Positions 48,491-56,981 of a stretch of DNA of 64,000 nucleotides are shown here, piece by piece. This DNA is from Chitinophagales bacterium. Its GTDB lineage: Bacteria; Bacteroidota; Bacteroidia; Chitinophagales; LD1. Position numbers and translations under genes: made by a program. Positions within the stretch are counted from its first letter, which is position 1; the number at the start of each line of letters is the position of its first letter. The stretch lies in assembly GCA_019638515.1 (NCBI GenBank), contig JAHBTS010000001.1, positions 1-64,000 of the forward strand. Direction: 5' to 3'. Below the pieces are notes generated by a model. That model did not search any database and was not told where the DNA came from. It saw nothing but the letters and a program-made list of their open reading frames with translations.

Positions 48491-50470
48491 TTATTTTTTA
48501 GTGGTAAGTCCAATACTTTGTGCGGTTTGCACAAGGCGTATAAACTCTGCGCGGTAGCCGTCTTCATCTTTTCCTTTCGCTTCTTTTGCCAATGCCAACA
48601 CATGACTAAAATTGAAATTGCCACTGTGTTTAGATTGGCGTAGCAACATGCCAAAGGAGGCTACTGCTGCAGAAAATTTAAAGTTATCGGATGTATTTGC
48701 TAATGCAGTGCTGCCGCTGGTTACAGGTGTTTCTATCAGTTTGCTTGTGCTGCCTGTTGGTTCTTTATATCGAATTTTTACATTGAGCCATTCGCTGTGG
48801 TTGTTGGCTTGTGGTTCTTTTGTTTGTTGGTACTTCAGTTTGTCGGTGGTTGGCAGCGATGCCAATTCTTTTTCATCGGTAATAATTTCGTAGAGTGCCG
48901 TTACACCTGCTCCCGCACCAATTTCTCCTGCATCTTTGGTATCGTCATTAAAATCTCGGTCGGCAAGCAAGCGGTTTTCGTAGCCAATTAACCTATATCC
49001 TTTCACAAAGGCAGGATTAAACTCCACCTGTATTTTTACATCTTTTGCAATGGTGTGTAGGGTAGCTCCCATTTGTGTTACCAATACTTTATTGGCTTCT
49101 AGAATATTGTCTATGTAAGCGTAGTTTCCATTGCCCTTATCGGCAAGTTGTTCCATTTTGCTGTCTTTATAGTTGCCCATGCCATAGCCTAGTACAGATA
49201 AGAAAATATTGCTTTGGCGTTTTTCTTCAATAAGGCGTATAAGTTCTGCCTGGCTGGAAATGCCTACGTTGAAATCGCCATCGGTGCAAAGAATAACACG
49301 GTTGTTTCCATTCTTTAAAAAGTTTTCTTGAGCTACTTTATAGGCAAGTTGAATGCCGGCTGCACCTGCTGTGCTACCGCCTGCTTCTAGTTGTTCTATG
49401 GCATCAATAATTTTGTCTTTGTATTGGCAAGAGGTAGAAGGGAGAGCCAAGCCGCTTGCTCCGGCATACACTACTAAAGCAATATGGTCGCGTTCATTTA
49501 GTTCGTTTACCAACATGCGTAGCGATTGCTTTACCAAGCCTAAACGATTGGCTCCCCACATAGAGCCGCTTACATCAATAAGAAATACAAGATTCGATGG
49601 CGGTAAGTGTTGTTTTTCTATTTCCTTTCCACTAATGCCTATGTGCAATAATTTTCGTTGGGTATTCCAAGGGCAGTTGTTCATTTCGGTATAAACAGAA
49701 AATGGAACATTGCCTTTTGCTGCAGGATAATTGTAGGTGAAATAGTTCAACATTTCTTCTATGCGCACGGCATCTTTTGGCGGGAACTGCCCGTTGTTTA
49801 AACTTTGGCGAACTAGACTGTACGAAGCCACATCTACATCAATACTTAATGTAGAAAGTGGTTTTTCTGATACGCGCAAAAATTCATTTTCGGTAATGAG
49901 GTTGAACTCGTTGGTATTGTGTTCTGTGCCTTGTGTTTGGTCTTCTTCCGGCTCCATTATGTTGATATAAGTATTAGGCGCATAGGTGGTTTCTGCGGTT
50001 TTTGTACTTATGGATTTATAGCCGCCAAATGTTTGTGCTGCAGCATCGGCAATACGTTGTACACTACGTTTAAGCGATTCGCTTTTAGGCACGCTTGGTG
50101 CTGCTGCAACGGGAGTAGAAATTGGCGGTATGGTAAAATTGAGTTGTGCGGTAGCGGAGTCTGTTTTTAGTTCTACAGGAAGTTGGGTAGCGGATTTGTA
50201 TCCTGCAATGCTGCATTGTATGTGGTATTTACCTGCCGTTAAGTTTTTAAGGGAGTAATTTCCATTGGCATCGGTGGTAGTTCTTTTTCCGGTGTGGTTA
50301 TTGTTTTTGTCTGTAATGGCAATAGTGGCGCCTGCAATGTGTTGGCCGTTTTCATCGGCAACATTTCCGGAAATAACTCCTTTGCCAAAATTGTTTTGAA
50401 AGAGCGCTAATGCGCCCGCTGTGGTAAGTAGCAACACACAAAAAGTTGCTATGGTTGTGAACTTTTTCAT
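48491..50470 (-). CDS. Secreted VWA protein, YfbK-like (DUF3520)
   Basis: A 659-residue exported protein. After a signal peptide (residues 1-23) comes a carboxypeptidase-regulatory-like domain (about 30-105: VISGNVADENGQHIAGATI). A linker leads to a YfbK N-terminal motif (ENEFLRVSEKPLSTLSIDVDVASYS). The von Willebrand A domain (about 285-450) has the metal site DVSGSMWG. The DUF3520 C-terminal region carries GAGAGVTALYEI, VKIRYKEP and AAVASFGMLLRQS. YfbK-like proteins are widespread but uncharacterised. The final Leu-Thr-Lys-Lys end fits the family. Confidence 0.9.
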   Translation of the reverse strand: MKKFTTIATFCVLLLTTAGALALFQNNFGKGVISGNVADENGQHIAGATIAITDKNNNHTGKRTTTDANGNYSLKNLTAGKYHIQCSIAGYKSATQLPVELKTDSATAQLNFTIPPISTPVAAAPSVPKSESLKRSVQRIADAAAQTFGGYKSISTKTAETTYAPNTYINIMEPEEDQTQGTEHNTNEFNLITENEFLRVSEKPLSTLSIDVDVASYSLVRQSLNNGQFPPKDAVRIEEMLNYFTYNYPAAKGNVPFSVYTEMNNCPWNTQRKLLHIGISGKEIEKQHLPPSNLVFLIDVSGSMWGANRLGLVKQSLRMLVNELNERDHIALVVYAGASGLALPSTSCQYKDKIIDAIEQLEAGGSTAGAAGIQLAYKVAQENFLKNGNNRVILCTDGDFNVGISSQAELIRLIEEKRQSNIFLSVLGYGMGNYKDSKMEQLADKGNGNYAYIDNILEANKVLVTQMGATLHTIAKDVKIQVEFNPAFVKGYRLIGYENRLLADRDFNDDTKDAGEIGAGAGVTALYEIITDEKELASLPTTDKLKYQQTKEPQANNHSEWLNVKIRYKEPTGSTSKLIETPVTSGSTALANTSDNFKFSAAVASFGMLLRQSKHSGNFNFSHVLALAKEAKGKDEDGYRAEFIRLVQTAQSIGLTTKK

Positions 50471-50594
50471 GACGAACTATTTTTAGTATGTGATGGAATG
50501 ATTGTAAGATGTGTGGTCTTTTAAATTCCATAACAGCCATTAAAAAATAGTGGGAAAGATGGTGCCTGATGCTGGTATAGAGGTGAGTTGTTTA

Positions 50595-50630
50595 CACAAA
50601 AAAAGGTGAGCATTGTTGCCCACCTTTTTA
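50595..50630 (-). terminator. Predicted terminator for the 50655 lipoprotein
   Basis: AAAAGGTG and CACCTTTT pair over eight bases, with further GC/GC pairing inside. The A-run at 50598-50604 becomes a U-tract on the minus strand, so it ends transcription coming from the lipoprotein gene. Confidence 0.7.
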
Positions 50631-50654
50631 ATAGGTTGATAATAAGTATTGCGC

Positions 50655-51608
50655 TTAGAAGTATTGAATTACTGCGTCTCCGGTAGCAGTTCCATTTTTG
50701 TAGTTCCACTCTATTTTGTAGCCATAAGCACCGCAGCCGCTGTTTACTTTGTTGCCGTTTTTATCTACACCACAAGTGGCAGAAATTGTAAAGTTATCGG
50801 TAGTGCTTGTGTATTTTCCTTCTGTTGGACGCAGCCATCCGCAAGTGGTTCCGGATTTCCAAGGCGAAATCATTTCGGTGGTAAAACTTGTATTAAATCG
50901 AGTAGTACCCCACGAATCTATTACCTTGTTTCCATTGGTTGAATCTCCATTAACGGTAATGTCAATAGTGGTATAGTTAGAAAACTTTACAGTACTTAGG
51001 CGGGCAGTATTCCAAGATTCTGTTTGTCCGTTTTCAAAAGTAACCTGCATATTGTTGCTGCGTTCGCGAATGCGGGCAGTAAGCTCTCCTTTAAAGAGGT
51101 AGTCTAAATAATCAAAGCCATCTACATTGGTAAGGTATTTAACTCCGTTGAAGGTTAGATAGTGGTTGTTTAAGTTTATGAATGTTACTTTATAGTTGCT
51201 GTGTGTAACACGCAGTTTGGCTCCGGCATCGCTCCATTTGCTGCCTTCTATAAGTTCTATTTTTACTTCGCCACTTCTTTTACGCGGTGGATTGCCACAG
51301 GCGGTAGTGCCATCGAAGGTAACAATTACGGTAGGCGTAGAAGCATATTGTTGCGAGGTGTCAACCGTGCCGCCACAAATGCTAATGGCGTTAGGTACAT
51401 CTGTTTTTCCAAATCCCCGCAAGTCTTTTAATAAGTTGTTTATTTCGATATTCAGGTTGTCGGATTCGGATTTGGTGTCGTTAATATCTTGGTTGTGCAG
51501 TTTGGCATCGGGGTCGGCAATAGTATTGCTGGTAGGTTTGGTGCAACTGTGTGTTACAATAGTGCTTATGGCTATAAGCGCTATCATGTAAATTTTGTTA
51601 GTCTTCAT
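50655..51608 (-). CDS. Hypothetical lipoprotein
   Basis: A 317-residue protein with a lipoprotein leader ending VTHSC (Cys22). The mature part is mostly beta, with an unusual pattern of repeated segments such as KVTFINLNNHYLTFNGVKYLTN and MQVTFENGQTESWNTARLSTVKF, and Cys residues at ICGGT, ACGNPP, TCGWLRP, TCGV and SGCGAYG. This type of lipoprotein is found in many Bacteroidota, but I cannot name a function. It lies alone, with no gene on the same strand within 180 bases, and ends at its own terminator. Confidence 0.7.
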   Translation of the reverse strand: MKTNKIYMIALIAISTIVTHSCTKPTSNTIADPDAKLHNQDINDTKSESDNLNIEINNLLKDLRGFGKTDVPNAISICGGTVDTSQQYASTPTVIVTFDGTTACGNPPRKRSGEVKIELIEGSKWSDAGAKLRVTHSNYKVTFINLNNHYLTFNGVKYLTNVDGFDYLDYLFKGELTARIRERSNNMQVTFENGQTESWNTARLSTVKFSNYTTIDITVNGDSTNGNKVIDSWGTTRFNTSFTTEMISPWKSGTTCGWLRPTEGKYTSTTDNFTISATCGVDKNGNKVNSGCGAYGYKIEWNYKNGTATGDAVIQYF

Positions 51609-51854
51609 GCTTTGTTGTTTTGTTGTGCAAAATAGAATTTTAGCTCCGTAAATAGAAACTTCGGATAGTTTGTATTTGTGAGTATAACGAGTTAGTACTG
51701 TTTTTTAGTATTGAAGTTTAATAGAGCGCAAAGCTGTTTGCTTGTATTTTATTGCCTACAATTCACAATTTTTTTTGCAGGGTAGAGTATTGCATATAAA
51801 TTGAAGCCGATAAAATTGCGCTTGGGAAAGTGTGTTTTCCATTCAAAATAAAGT

Positions 51855-54206
51855 ATGCTTATGTATCGTGTTTCTCTGCTTGTATTCTGTTGGTGTTTTG
51901 CAATTGCCGCTTCGGCTCAAACGGAGCCTTTAAACAAAGGCGATAAAAAAGTTGCAGCATTAAAATATGGCAAGGCACTTAAAAGTTATCTGAAGGTGCT
52001 TAAAAAAAATCCGGTAGATAGTGTTCGTATTCAAGAACAAATAGCAGCGTGTTATACCGCATTAAACAATGTACCTTTAGCAGCACAGTGGTATAAAAGG
52101 GCGGTGCAAAATGGTTCCCCAAAGCCCGCAGTAAAATTAGCATTGGCTCAAGCGCTGCAAAAAAGTGGTAACTACGAAGATGCGCGACAGTATTTACTTC
52201 AATATAAAGTACAGCAGCCTTTAGATGGAGCAGCAGATAACTTGCTCAATGGATTAGATAATATAAAAGAGATGGCTCGCGATAGAGGTGCATACCAGAT
52301 AGAAGCAGTTAGAACCAACACAAAAAAGAGTGAATTTGCAGGAGGTTTTTTGAATAGTACAGCAGCTTTGGTTGCCACCGGATGCAAATGTAATTTACCT
52401 ACTGCCGATTGGAAAAGCCGCAGCTTTAATAAAGTTGGTATTGCTCGCGATTCGGCTTCATTAAAAGCATTGAAAGGTTTGAAGGTGAAAGGATATAAAG
52501 GCATCAATTCTGTAGCATTTGCTCCTGCGGCAGGCGAAATAATTTTTGCGGCTTCAAAGTTGGTAAATACCAGTGGCGGCAAGGTTATTCAGTTGCAACT
52601 CTTTAGCAGCCCTTATCCTTTAAAGGGCAAGAAAAGCATAGTGGAACTCCCTTTCAATAGCGATACTTTTTCTAATGCACATCCTGCTGTTTCGCACGAT
52701 GGCAATACGCTGTATTTTACGAGCGATAGAGCGGGAGGTATTGGCGGCAGCGATATTTATGTTGCCAAAAAGGAGAATGGAAAGTGGACTGCGCCACAGA
52801 ACTTGGGCAGCCAAATAAACACTTCTCAAAACGAAGCCTATCCGTTTATTGCAACCGATGGTTATTTGTATTTTTCTTCAAATGGACTTGGCGGCTTGGG
52901 TGGTTACGATGTTTACAAAACTATGCCGGAAGACAATCGTTGGTTGCAGCCCGAAGGTTTAAATGCTCCGGTAAACTCCACTTTCGATGATTTTGCATTT
53001 GTGATAGACAGTGCCAATAAAAAGGGGTTTTTCGCTTCTAACCGCAATGGCGGAAAAGGAGAAGACGATATGTATAAATTCAATTTCGACCCATCGAAAC
53101 TCGACTACAAAATACTGTTGAAAGTACGCGAGGCGGGAACAAACAAAATGCTGCAAGATGCAAGTGCAAAGGGCAGTTGCAAAAGTACAGGCAGCAAATT
53201 GCAAGCAAACGATTTGGGCGAAATAAGAATGGTGTTGAAGAGTACCGAAAAGTGTAAAATTGAAGTGAGTGCCCCCGGCTATAAAGCATATACAAAAGAT
53301 GTGAGCCGCAACCATGCAGGCGTAATTACTGTTGAGTTATTGCCCGATGTGGTATCGTTGCAAATTGCCATAAAAGAGAAAGAAACCGGATTGCCTATGC
53401 GCGATGTTTCCGTATCGCTTAAAGATGCGCAAGGCAAGGTGGTAACTTTTGTAACCGACAGTTCCGGCATATTTAATACGCCCATAAGTGCAGGCGAATA
53501 CACGGTGTTTTCAAGCGATTACCAAGTACTTAGCGATAACATCAATACCACAGGAACAACAGATGGTGTGTTTAAAAAGGAATATCAGCTTTCTAAAAAA
53601 GATTTCACTGTAAGCGTACCGCTATTAGCCAATTGTTTTTCCTCACCCGTAACTATTACCGATGTAAAAACAGGTGTTGCTACTGTGGTAAAGCCGGATT
53701 TGAGCGGAGCAGTTCGTTTAGAGTTACACCTCAATAATAAGTACGTGATAGATCATAATTTGCGAAAGGATACCATTTCTACCATTGGGCTATTCCCGGG
53801 CGATGAAATAGAAGGCCCGTGCAAATTTAAAGTAGGACAAAAGTGGATTGTAAGCAATGTGTTTTACGATTTAAATAAAACCACTATCCGCCCCGATGCT
53901 GCACAGCAATTAGATAATTTGGTGCGTATAATGGAAGAACATCCATCGCTGCAAATAGAATTGGCGGCACACACAGATTGCCGCGGCTCGGCAAAATTCA
54001 ATGATGTGCTATCGCTTAGCCGTGCCAAGGCGGCCATTGATTATATTGTAGGAAAGGGCATTAAGTTAAAACGTCTCGTAGCCGCAGGCTTTGGAGAGCG
54101 CAAGCCTGTAAACAACTGCAAATGCGAGCCGGGCAATAATTCCGGCTGTACCGAAGAGCAGCATCAAGCCAACCGAAGAACGGAGGTGAAAGTGTTGAAA
54201 TACTAA
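51855..54206 (+). CDS. OmpA-type protein with TPR, PD40 and CRD domains (PorE-like)
   Basis: A 783-residue exported protein. Signal peptide residues 1-23 (IAASAQ), then a TPR-like helical region (about 28-140), a beta-propeller of PD40/WD40-like repeats (about 190-420: HPAVSHDGNTLYFTSDRAGG, PFIATDGYLYFSSNG), carboxypeptidase-regulatory-like folds (about 425-580) and a C-terminal OmpA peptidoglycan-binding domain (NVFYDLNKTTIRPDAA, HTDCRGSA, NRRTEVKV). This architecture equals PorE of T9SS, which anchors the complex to peptidoglycan. Several paralogs with the same layout exist in the phylum, so PorE itself is only likely. A Met two codons downstream is equally possible as a start. Confidence 0.85.
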   Translation: MLMYRVSLLVFCWCFAIAASAQTEPLNKGDKKVAALKYGKALKSYLKVLKKNPVDSVRIQEQIAACYTALNNVPLAAQWYKRAVQNGSPKPAVKLALAQALQKSGNYEDARQYLLQYKVQQPLDGAADNLLNGLDNIKEMARDRGAYQIEAVRTNTKKSEFAGGFLNSTAALVATGCKCNLPTADWKSRSFNKVGIARDSASLKALKGLKVKGYKGINSVAFAPAAGEIIFAASKLVNTSGGKVIQLQLFSSPYPLKGKKSIVELPFNSDTFSNAHPAVSHDGNTLYFTSDRAGGIGGSDIYVAKKENGKWTAPQNLGSQINTSQNEAYPFIATDGYLYFSSNGLGGLGGYDVYKTMPEDNRWLQPEGLNAPVNSTFDDFAFVIDSANKKGFFASNRNGGKGEDDMYKFNFDPSKLDYKILLKVREAGTNKMLQDASAKGSCKSTGSKLQANDLGEIRMVLKSTEKCKIEVSAPGYKAYTKDVSRNHAGVITVELLPDVVSLQIAIKEKETGLPMRDVSVSLKDAQGKVVTFVTDSSGIFNTPISAGEYTVFSSDYQVLSDNINTTGTTDGVFKKEYQLSKKDFTVSVPLLANCFSSPVTITDVKTGVATVVKPDLSGAVRLELHLNNKYVIDHNLRKDTISTIGLFPGDEIEGPCKFKVGQKWIVSNVFYDLNKTTIRPDAAQQLDNLVRIMEEHPSLQIELAAHTDCRGSAKFNDVLSLSRAKAAIDYIVGKGIKLKRLVAAGFGERKPVNNCKCEPGNNSGCTEEQHQANRRTEVKVLKY

Positions 54207-54267
54207 TGCACTTTTGTTGAAATTTTTTTCGTTAAAGTGTTGCGCTAAAACGATTTTTGAACCGTAG

Positions 54268-55074
54268 ATGAGTTTAATTTCTCTTTTCGACTCTGTGGTG
54301 GAAAATAAGCCGGTTCCCAAGCCGGCTGAATGTGTACACATTCAACACAAGCAATTTGAGTTAGAAGTAAGTGGCTCTAAAGTACCCGTACGCATTTGCT
54401 TTGAGGCGCGATACAACAATCGAGTAACGGTAAATAAAAACGGCATTTTAATTAGAATATGCAAGCACGCATCGGCAGAAGAGCAGAAGAAACATATACA
54501 AAACTTCCTTACTTGGGCAAAAGGGAAATTAGGCGAAAAGCCCGAACTGCTCGATTATTTGCCACAGCGCCAATACATGGATGGCGAAGCGCTCAAAGTG
54601 GGCGAACATGTTTTTATTGTACATATTATTTACAATAAACTGCATAAAAGCACTGCCCGTATTCACGATAATCACATTTTGCTGTCGTTGGCAACCGGCC
54701 TCACCAAAGAGGCGGAACAAAGTACTGCCAGCTACTTGGTGAGTAAGTGTTTGGCTAAGTATTTTCAGCCAATTGTAAGCGAACGACTGCACGAATTGAA
54801 CCAAAAGTATTTTGCTAAAAAAATAACGGCAGTAAAGTTAAAGTACAATACCAGCAACTGGGGAAGCTGTAGCAGTCAAGGCAATATAAATATTTCGGTG
54901 CGCTTAATGTTTGCCCCGCAAGATGTAATAGATTATGTAATTGTGCACGAATTGGCACATTTGGTTCATCATAACCATTCTAATAAGTTTTGGAGTTTGG
55001 TAGAAGCTGTAATGCCCAACTATCGCGAAAAGGAAAGGCATTTAGAGGAAAATAATTTCAGATATTATCTGTAA
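54268..55074 (+). CDS. YgjP/SprT-like zinc metallopeptidase (DUF45)
   Basis: A 268-residue cytosolic protein. The zinc site is HELAHLVHHNHSNKFW, the extended YgjP motif HELxHxxxxNHxxxFW. Before it lie SNWGSCSSQGNINISVRL and the family segment WGSCSS. The N-terminal half (about 1-150) holds a poorly conserved domain with VRICFEARYNNRVTVNKNG. The family is thought to be peptidases, but a substrate is not known. The gene lies 61 bases after the PorE-like gene and upstream of the tRNA-Ser gene on the opposite strand. Confidence 0.85.
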   Translation: MSLISLFDSVVENKPVPKPAECVHIQHKQFELEVSGSKVPVRICFEARYNNRVTVNKNGILIRICKHASAEEQKKHIQNFLTWAKGKLGEKPELLDYLPQRQYMDGEALKVGEHVFIVHIIYNKLHKSTARIHDNHILLSLATGLTKEAEQSTASYLVSKCLAKYFQPIVSERLHELNQKYFAKKITAVKLKYNTSNWGSCSSQGNINISVRLMFAPQDVIDYVIVHELAHLVHHNHSNKFWSLVEAVMPNYREKERHLEENNFRYYL

Positions 55075-55194
55075 AACATTGCCGGAACTTAGTATAGCAA
55101 GTTTAATTTGTAAAAATATTTCTGAGAATTGAATACCCATCGGGCAACTGCGCGGCTTGGGAATGCAAATTTTAGTTTAATGAAATAAGATGGG

Positions 55195-55229
55195 TAAAAA
55201 CAAAAAATCCCGCCCGAAGGCAGGATTTT
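55195..55229 (-). terminator. Rho-independent terminator after tRNA-Ser
   Basis: AAAATCC and GGATTTT, plus an inner GCC/GGC with a CGAA loop, form a stem. On the minus strand it is followed by a U-rich tail (TTTTTTGTTTTT). It ends the tRNA-Ser transcript. Confidence 0.85.
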
Positions 55230-55231
55230 AT

Positions 55232-55322
<91 letters not shown>

Positions 55323-55327
55323 GTGGG

Positions 55328-55357
55328 CAAAAATAGAAAAGCATATCACAATGCAAA
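55328..55357 (-). promoter_or_regulatory. Predicted promoter for tRNA-Ser
   Basis: On the minus strand TTTG (55354-55357), 18 bases, then TATTTTTG (55328-55335). Transcription would begin within a few bases of the mature tRNA 5' end at 55322. Confidence 0.5.
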
Positions 55358-55410
55358 ATGGAAATGCAAAACTTCTACCCGAATTATTTTCAGAAAGCCA
55401 TAGTTTCTTT

Positions 55411-55418
55411 TAATTTCG
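55411..55418 (+). promoter_or_regulatory. Predicted -7 promoter element for atpG
   Basis: TAATTTCG matches TAnnTTTG with C in the seventh position. It lies 32 bases before the atpG start, suggesting an independent promoter for this ATP synthase gene. Confidence 0.42.
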
Positions 55419-55450
55419 CCCCGCTTTTTTAAAAAAGGTAACCTTGTTTT

Positions 55451-56347
55451 ATGGCAAATCTTAAAGAAGTTCGTAATAGAATTGGTAGCGTAAAAACCAC
55501 ACAGCAAATTACTAAGGCAATGAAATTAGTAGCTGCAAGTAAGTTGAAACGCGCGCAAGACCGCATTACACAAATGCGTCCATACTCTCAAAAACTTAAT
55601 AGCATTCTAAGCAATTTGATGGAAAGCTTAGAAGGTAAGGATGTAGCATTGGCGTTAAATAAAGTACGCGAGCCTAAAAATGTGTTGGTGGTTTTGGTAA
55701 CTTCCGACAAAGGTTTGTGTGGTGGATTCAATTCCAATTTAATTAAAACTACACGCAATTTGCTTGCTACTACTTATGCAACACAAGTAGAAGCAGGTAA
55801 TGTAACCCTACTGCCAATAGGCAAAAAGGGTTACGACTATTTTAAAAGATACGATAAGTTGAAATTTAACACCAACCATATCTCATTATTTAGCGGTTTA
55901 AATTTTTCGGCATCGCAAGAGGTAAGTGCCGGATTAACCAAAGCGTTTTTAAACGAAGAATACGATGTAATTGAGTTGGTGTATGCTCAGTTTGTAAATG
56001 CAGCTACTCAAAAATTTGAAGTAGAAAGATTTTTACCGGTAGCTACTTTAAAGGCAGAAAATGTAAAAGGAAGCAGCAAAAAGAACGATTATATTTTTGA
56101 ACCTGATCAGCAACAACTGTTAGAAGAATTAGCTCCCAAAATATTGAATACGCAGTTTTTTAAAGCATTGTTAGATACCAATGCTTCGGAGAATGGTTCG
56201 CGCATGGTGGCAATGGATTCTGCTACCAATAATGCACAGGAAATGATTCGTAATTTAAGCATTCTATACAACCGCGAACGCCAAGCTGCCATTACCAAAG
56301 AAATTTTGGAAATTGTGGGAGGTGCAGCTGCGTTAGAAGCAAAGTAA
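55451..56347 (+). CDS. atpG: ATP synthase F1 gamma subunit
   Basis: A 298-residue subunit that forms the rotor shaft in F1. The N-terminus LKEVRNRIGSVKTTQQITKAMKLVAASKLKRAQ and the C-terminal NAQEMIRNLSILYNRERQAAITKEILEIVGGAAAL are the diagnostic coiled coil. DKGLCGGFNSN is also conserved. Length is normal. No other atp gene is adjacent: the left neighbours are a tRNA and a YgjP-like gene, and scpB follows 43 bases later. It has its own promoter element. Confidence 0.96.
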   Translation: MANLKEVRNRIGSVKTTQQITKAMKLVAASKLKRAQDRITQMRPYSQKLNSILSNLMESLEGKDVALALNKVREPKNVLVVLVTSDKGLCGGFNSNLIKTTRNLLATTYATQVEAGNVTLLPIGKKGYDYFKRYDKLKFNTNHISLFSGLNFSASQEVSAGLTKAFLNEEYDVIELVYAQFVNAATQKFEVERFLPVATLKAENVKGSSKKNDYIFEPDQQQLLEELAPKILNTQFFKALLDTNASENGSRMVAMDSATNNAQEMIRNLSILYNRERQAAITKEILEIVGGAAALEAK

Positions 56348-56390
56348 TTGCCATGCAGTAAAACATTACTGCACAACACACTTCACTAAA

Positions 56391-56975
56391 ATGGAAAACT
56401 TGCACCAGCATATCGAGTCGCTCATTTTCAGCTCCGAAACAGCCGTGAGCAGAGAAGATATTTCGGTATGTATTCAAAAGCTTACCAACGAGGTGGTAGA
56501 TGAACAAATTATAGATCAAATACTGCAAGATATTACCGAAAAATACCAGCCGGATTATTACTCGTTTGAACTGCGTGTAATTGGTGGAGGCTATCAGTTT
56601 TTTACCAAGCCGGAATATCACAAAACCGTAAGTATCTTAATTGGGCAAAAAGAAAAGAAAAAGCTATCGACCGCAGCTTTAGAAACACTTGCCATTATTG
56701 CCTATCGCGGTCCAGTTACTAAGAGTGAATGCGAACAAATACGCGGTGTAAATTGCGATTATTCGGTGCAAAAGTTATTGGAAAAAGAATTAGTTGAAAT
56801 TGCCGGAAGAGTAGAAGATGCGCCCGGCAAACCGGTGTTGTACAGAGTTACATCGTTGTTTTTGGATTATTTTGGTATAAACTCTACTGCCGAACTTCCT
56901 AAGTTGAAAGACGTGCTGCCCGATGAGCAAAACGCCATTGGTGAAGCCAAAGATTTACAAGAGGGCGAAGCGTAG
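56391..56975 (+). CDS. scpB: Segregation and condensation protein ScpB
   Basis: A 194-residue winged-helix protein that joins SMC and ScpA in the condensin complex. The first winged helix (about 1-75) includes ENLHQHIESLIFSSE and YQFFTKPEYHKTV. The second (about 85-160) has LSTAALETLAIIAYRGPVTKSE and the IRGVNCDYSVQKLLEKELVEIAGR motif. It lies 43 bases after atpG and converges with yifB six bases past its stop. No scpA gene is nearby. Confidence 0.93.
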   Translation: MENLHQHIESLIFSSETAVSREDISVCIQKLTNEVVDEQIIDQILQDITEKYQPDYYSFELRVIGGGYQFFTKPEYHKTVSILIGQKEKKKLSTAALETLAIIAYRGPVTKSECEQIRGVNCDYSVQKLLEKELVEIAGRVEDAPGKPVLYRVTSLFLDYFGINSTAELPKLKDVLPDEQNAIGEAKDLQEGEA

Positions 56976-56981
56976 TAACCG

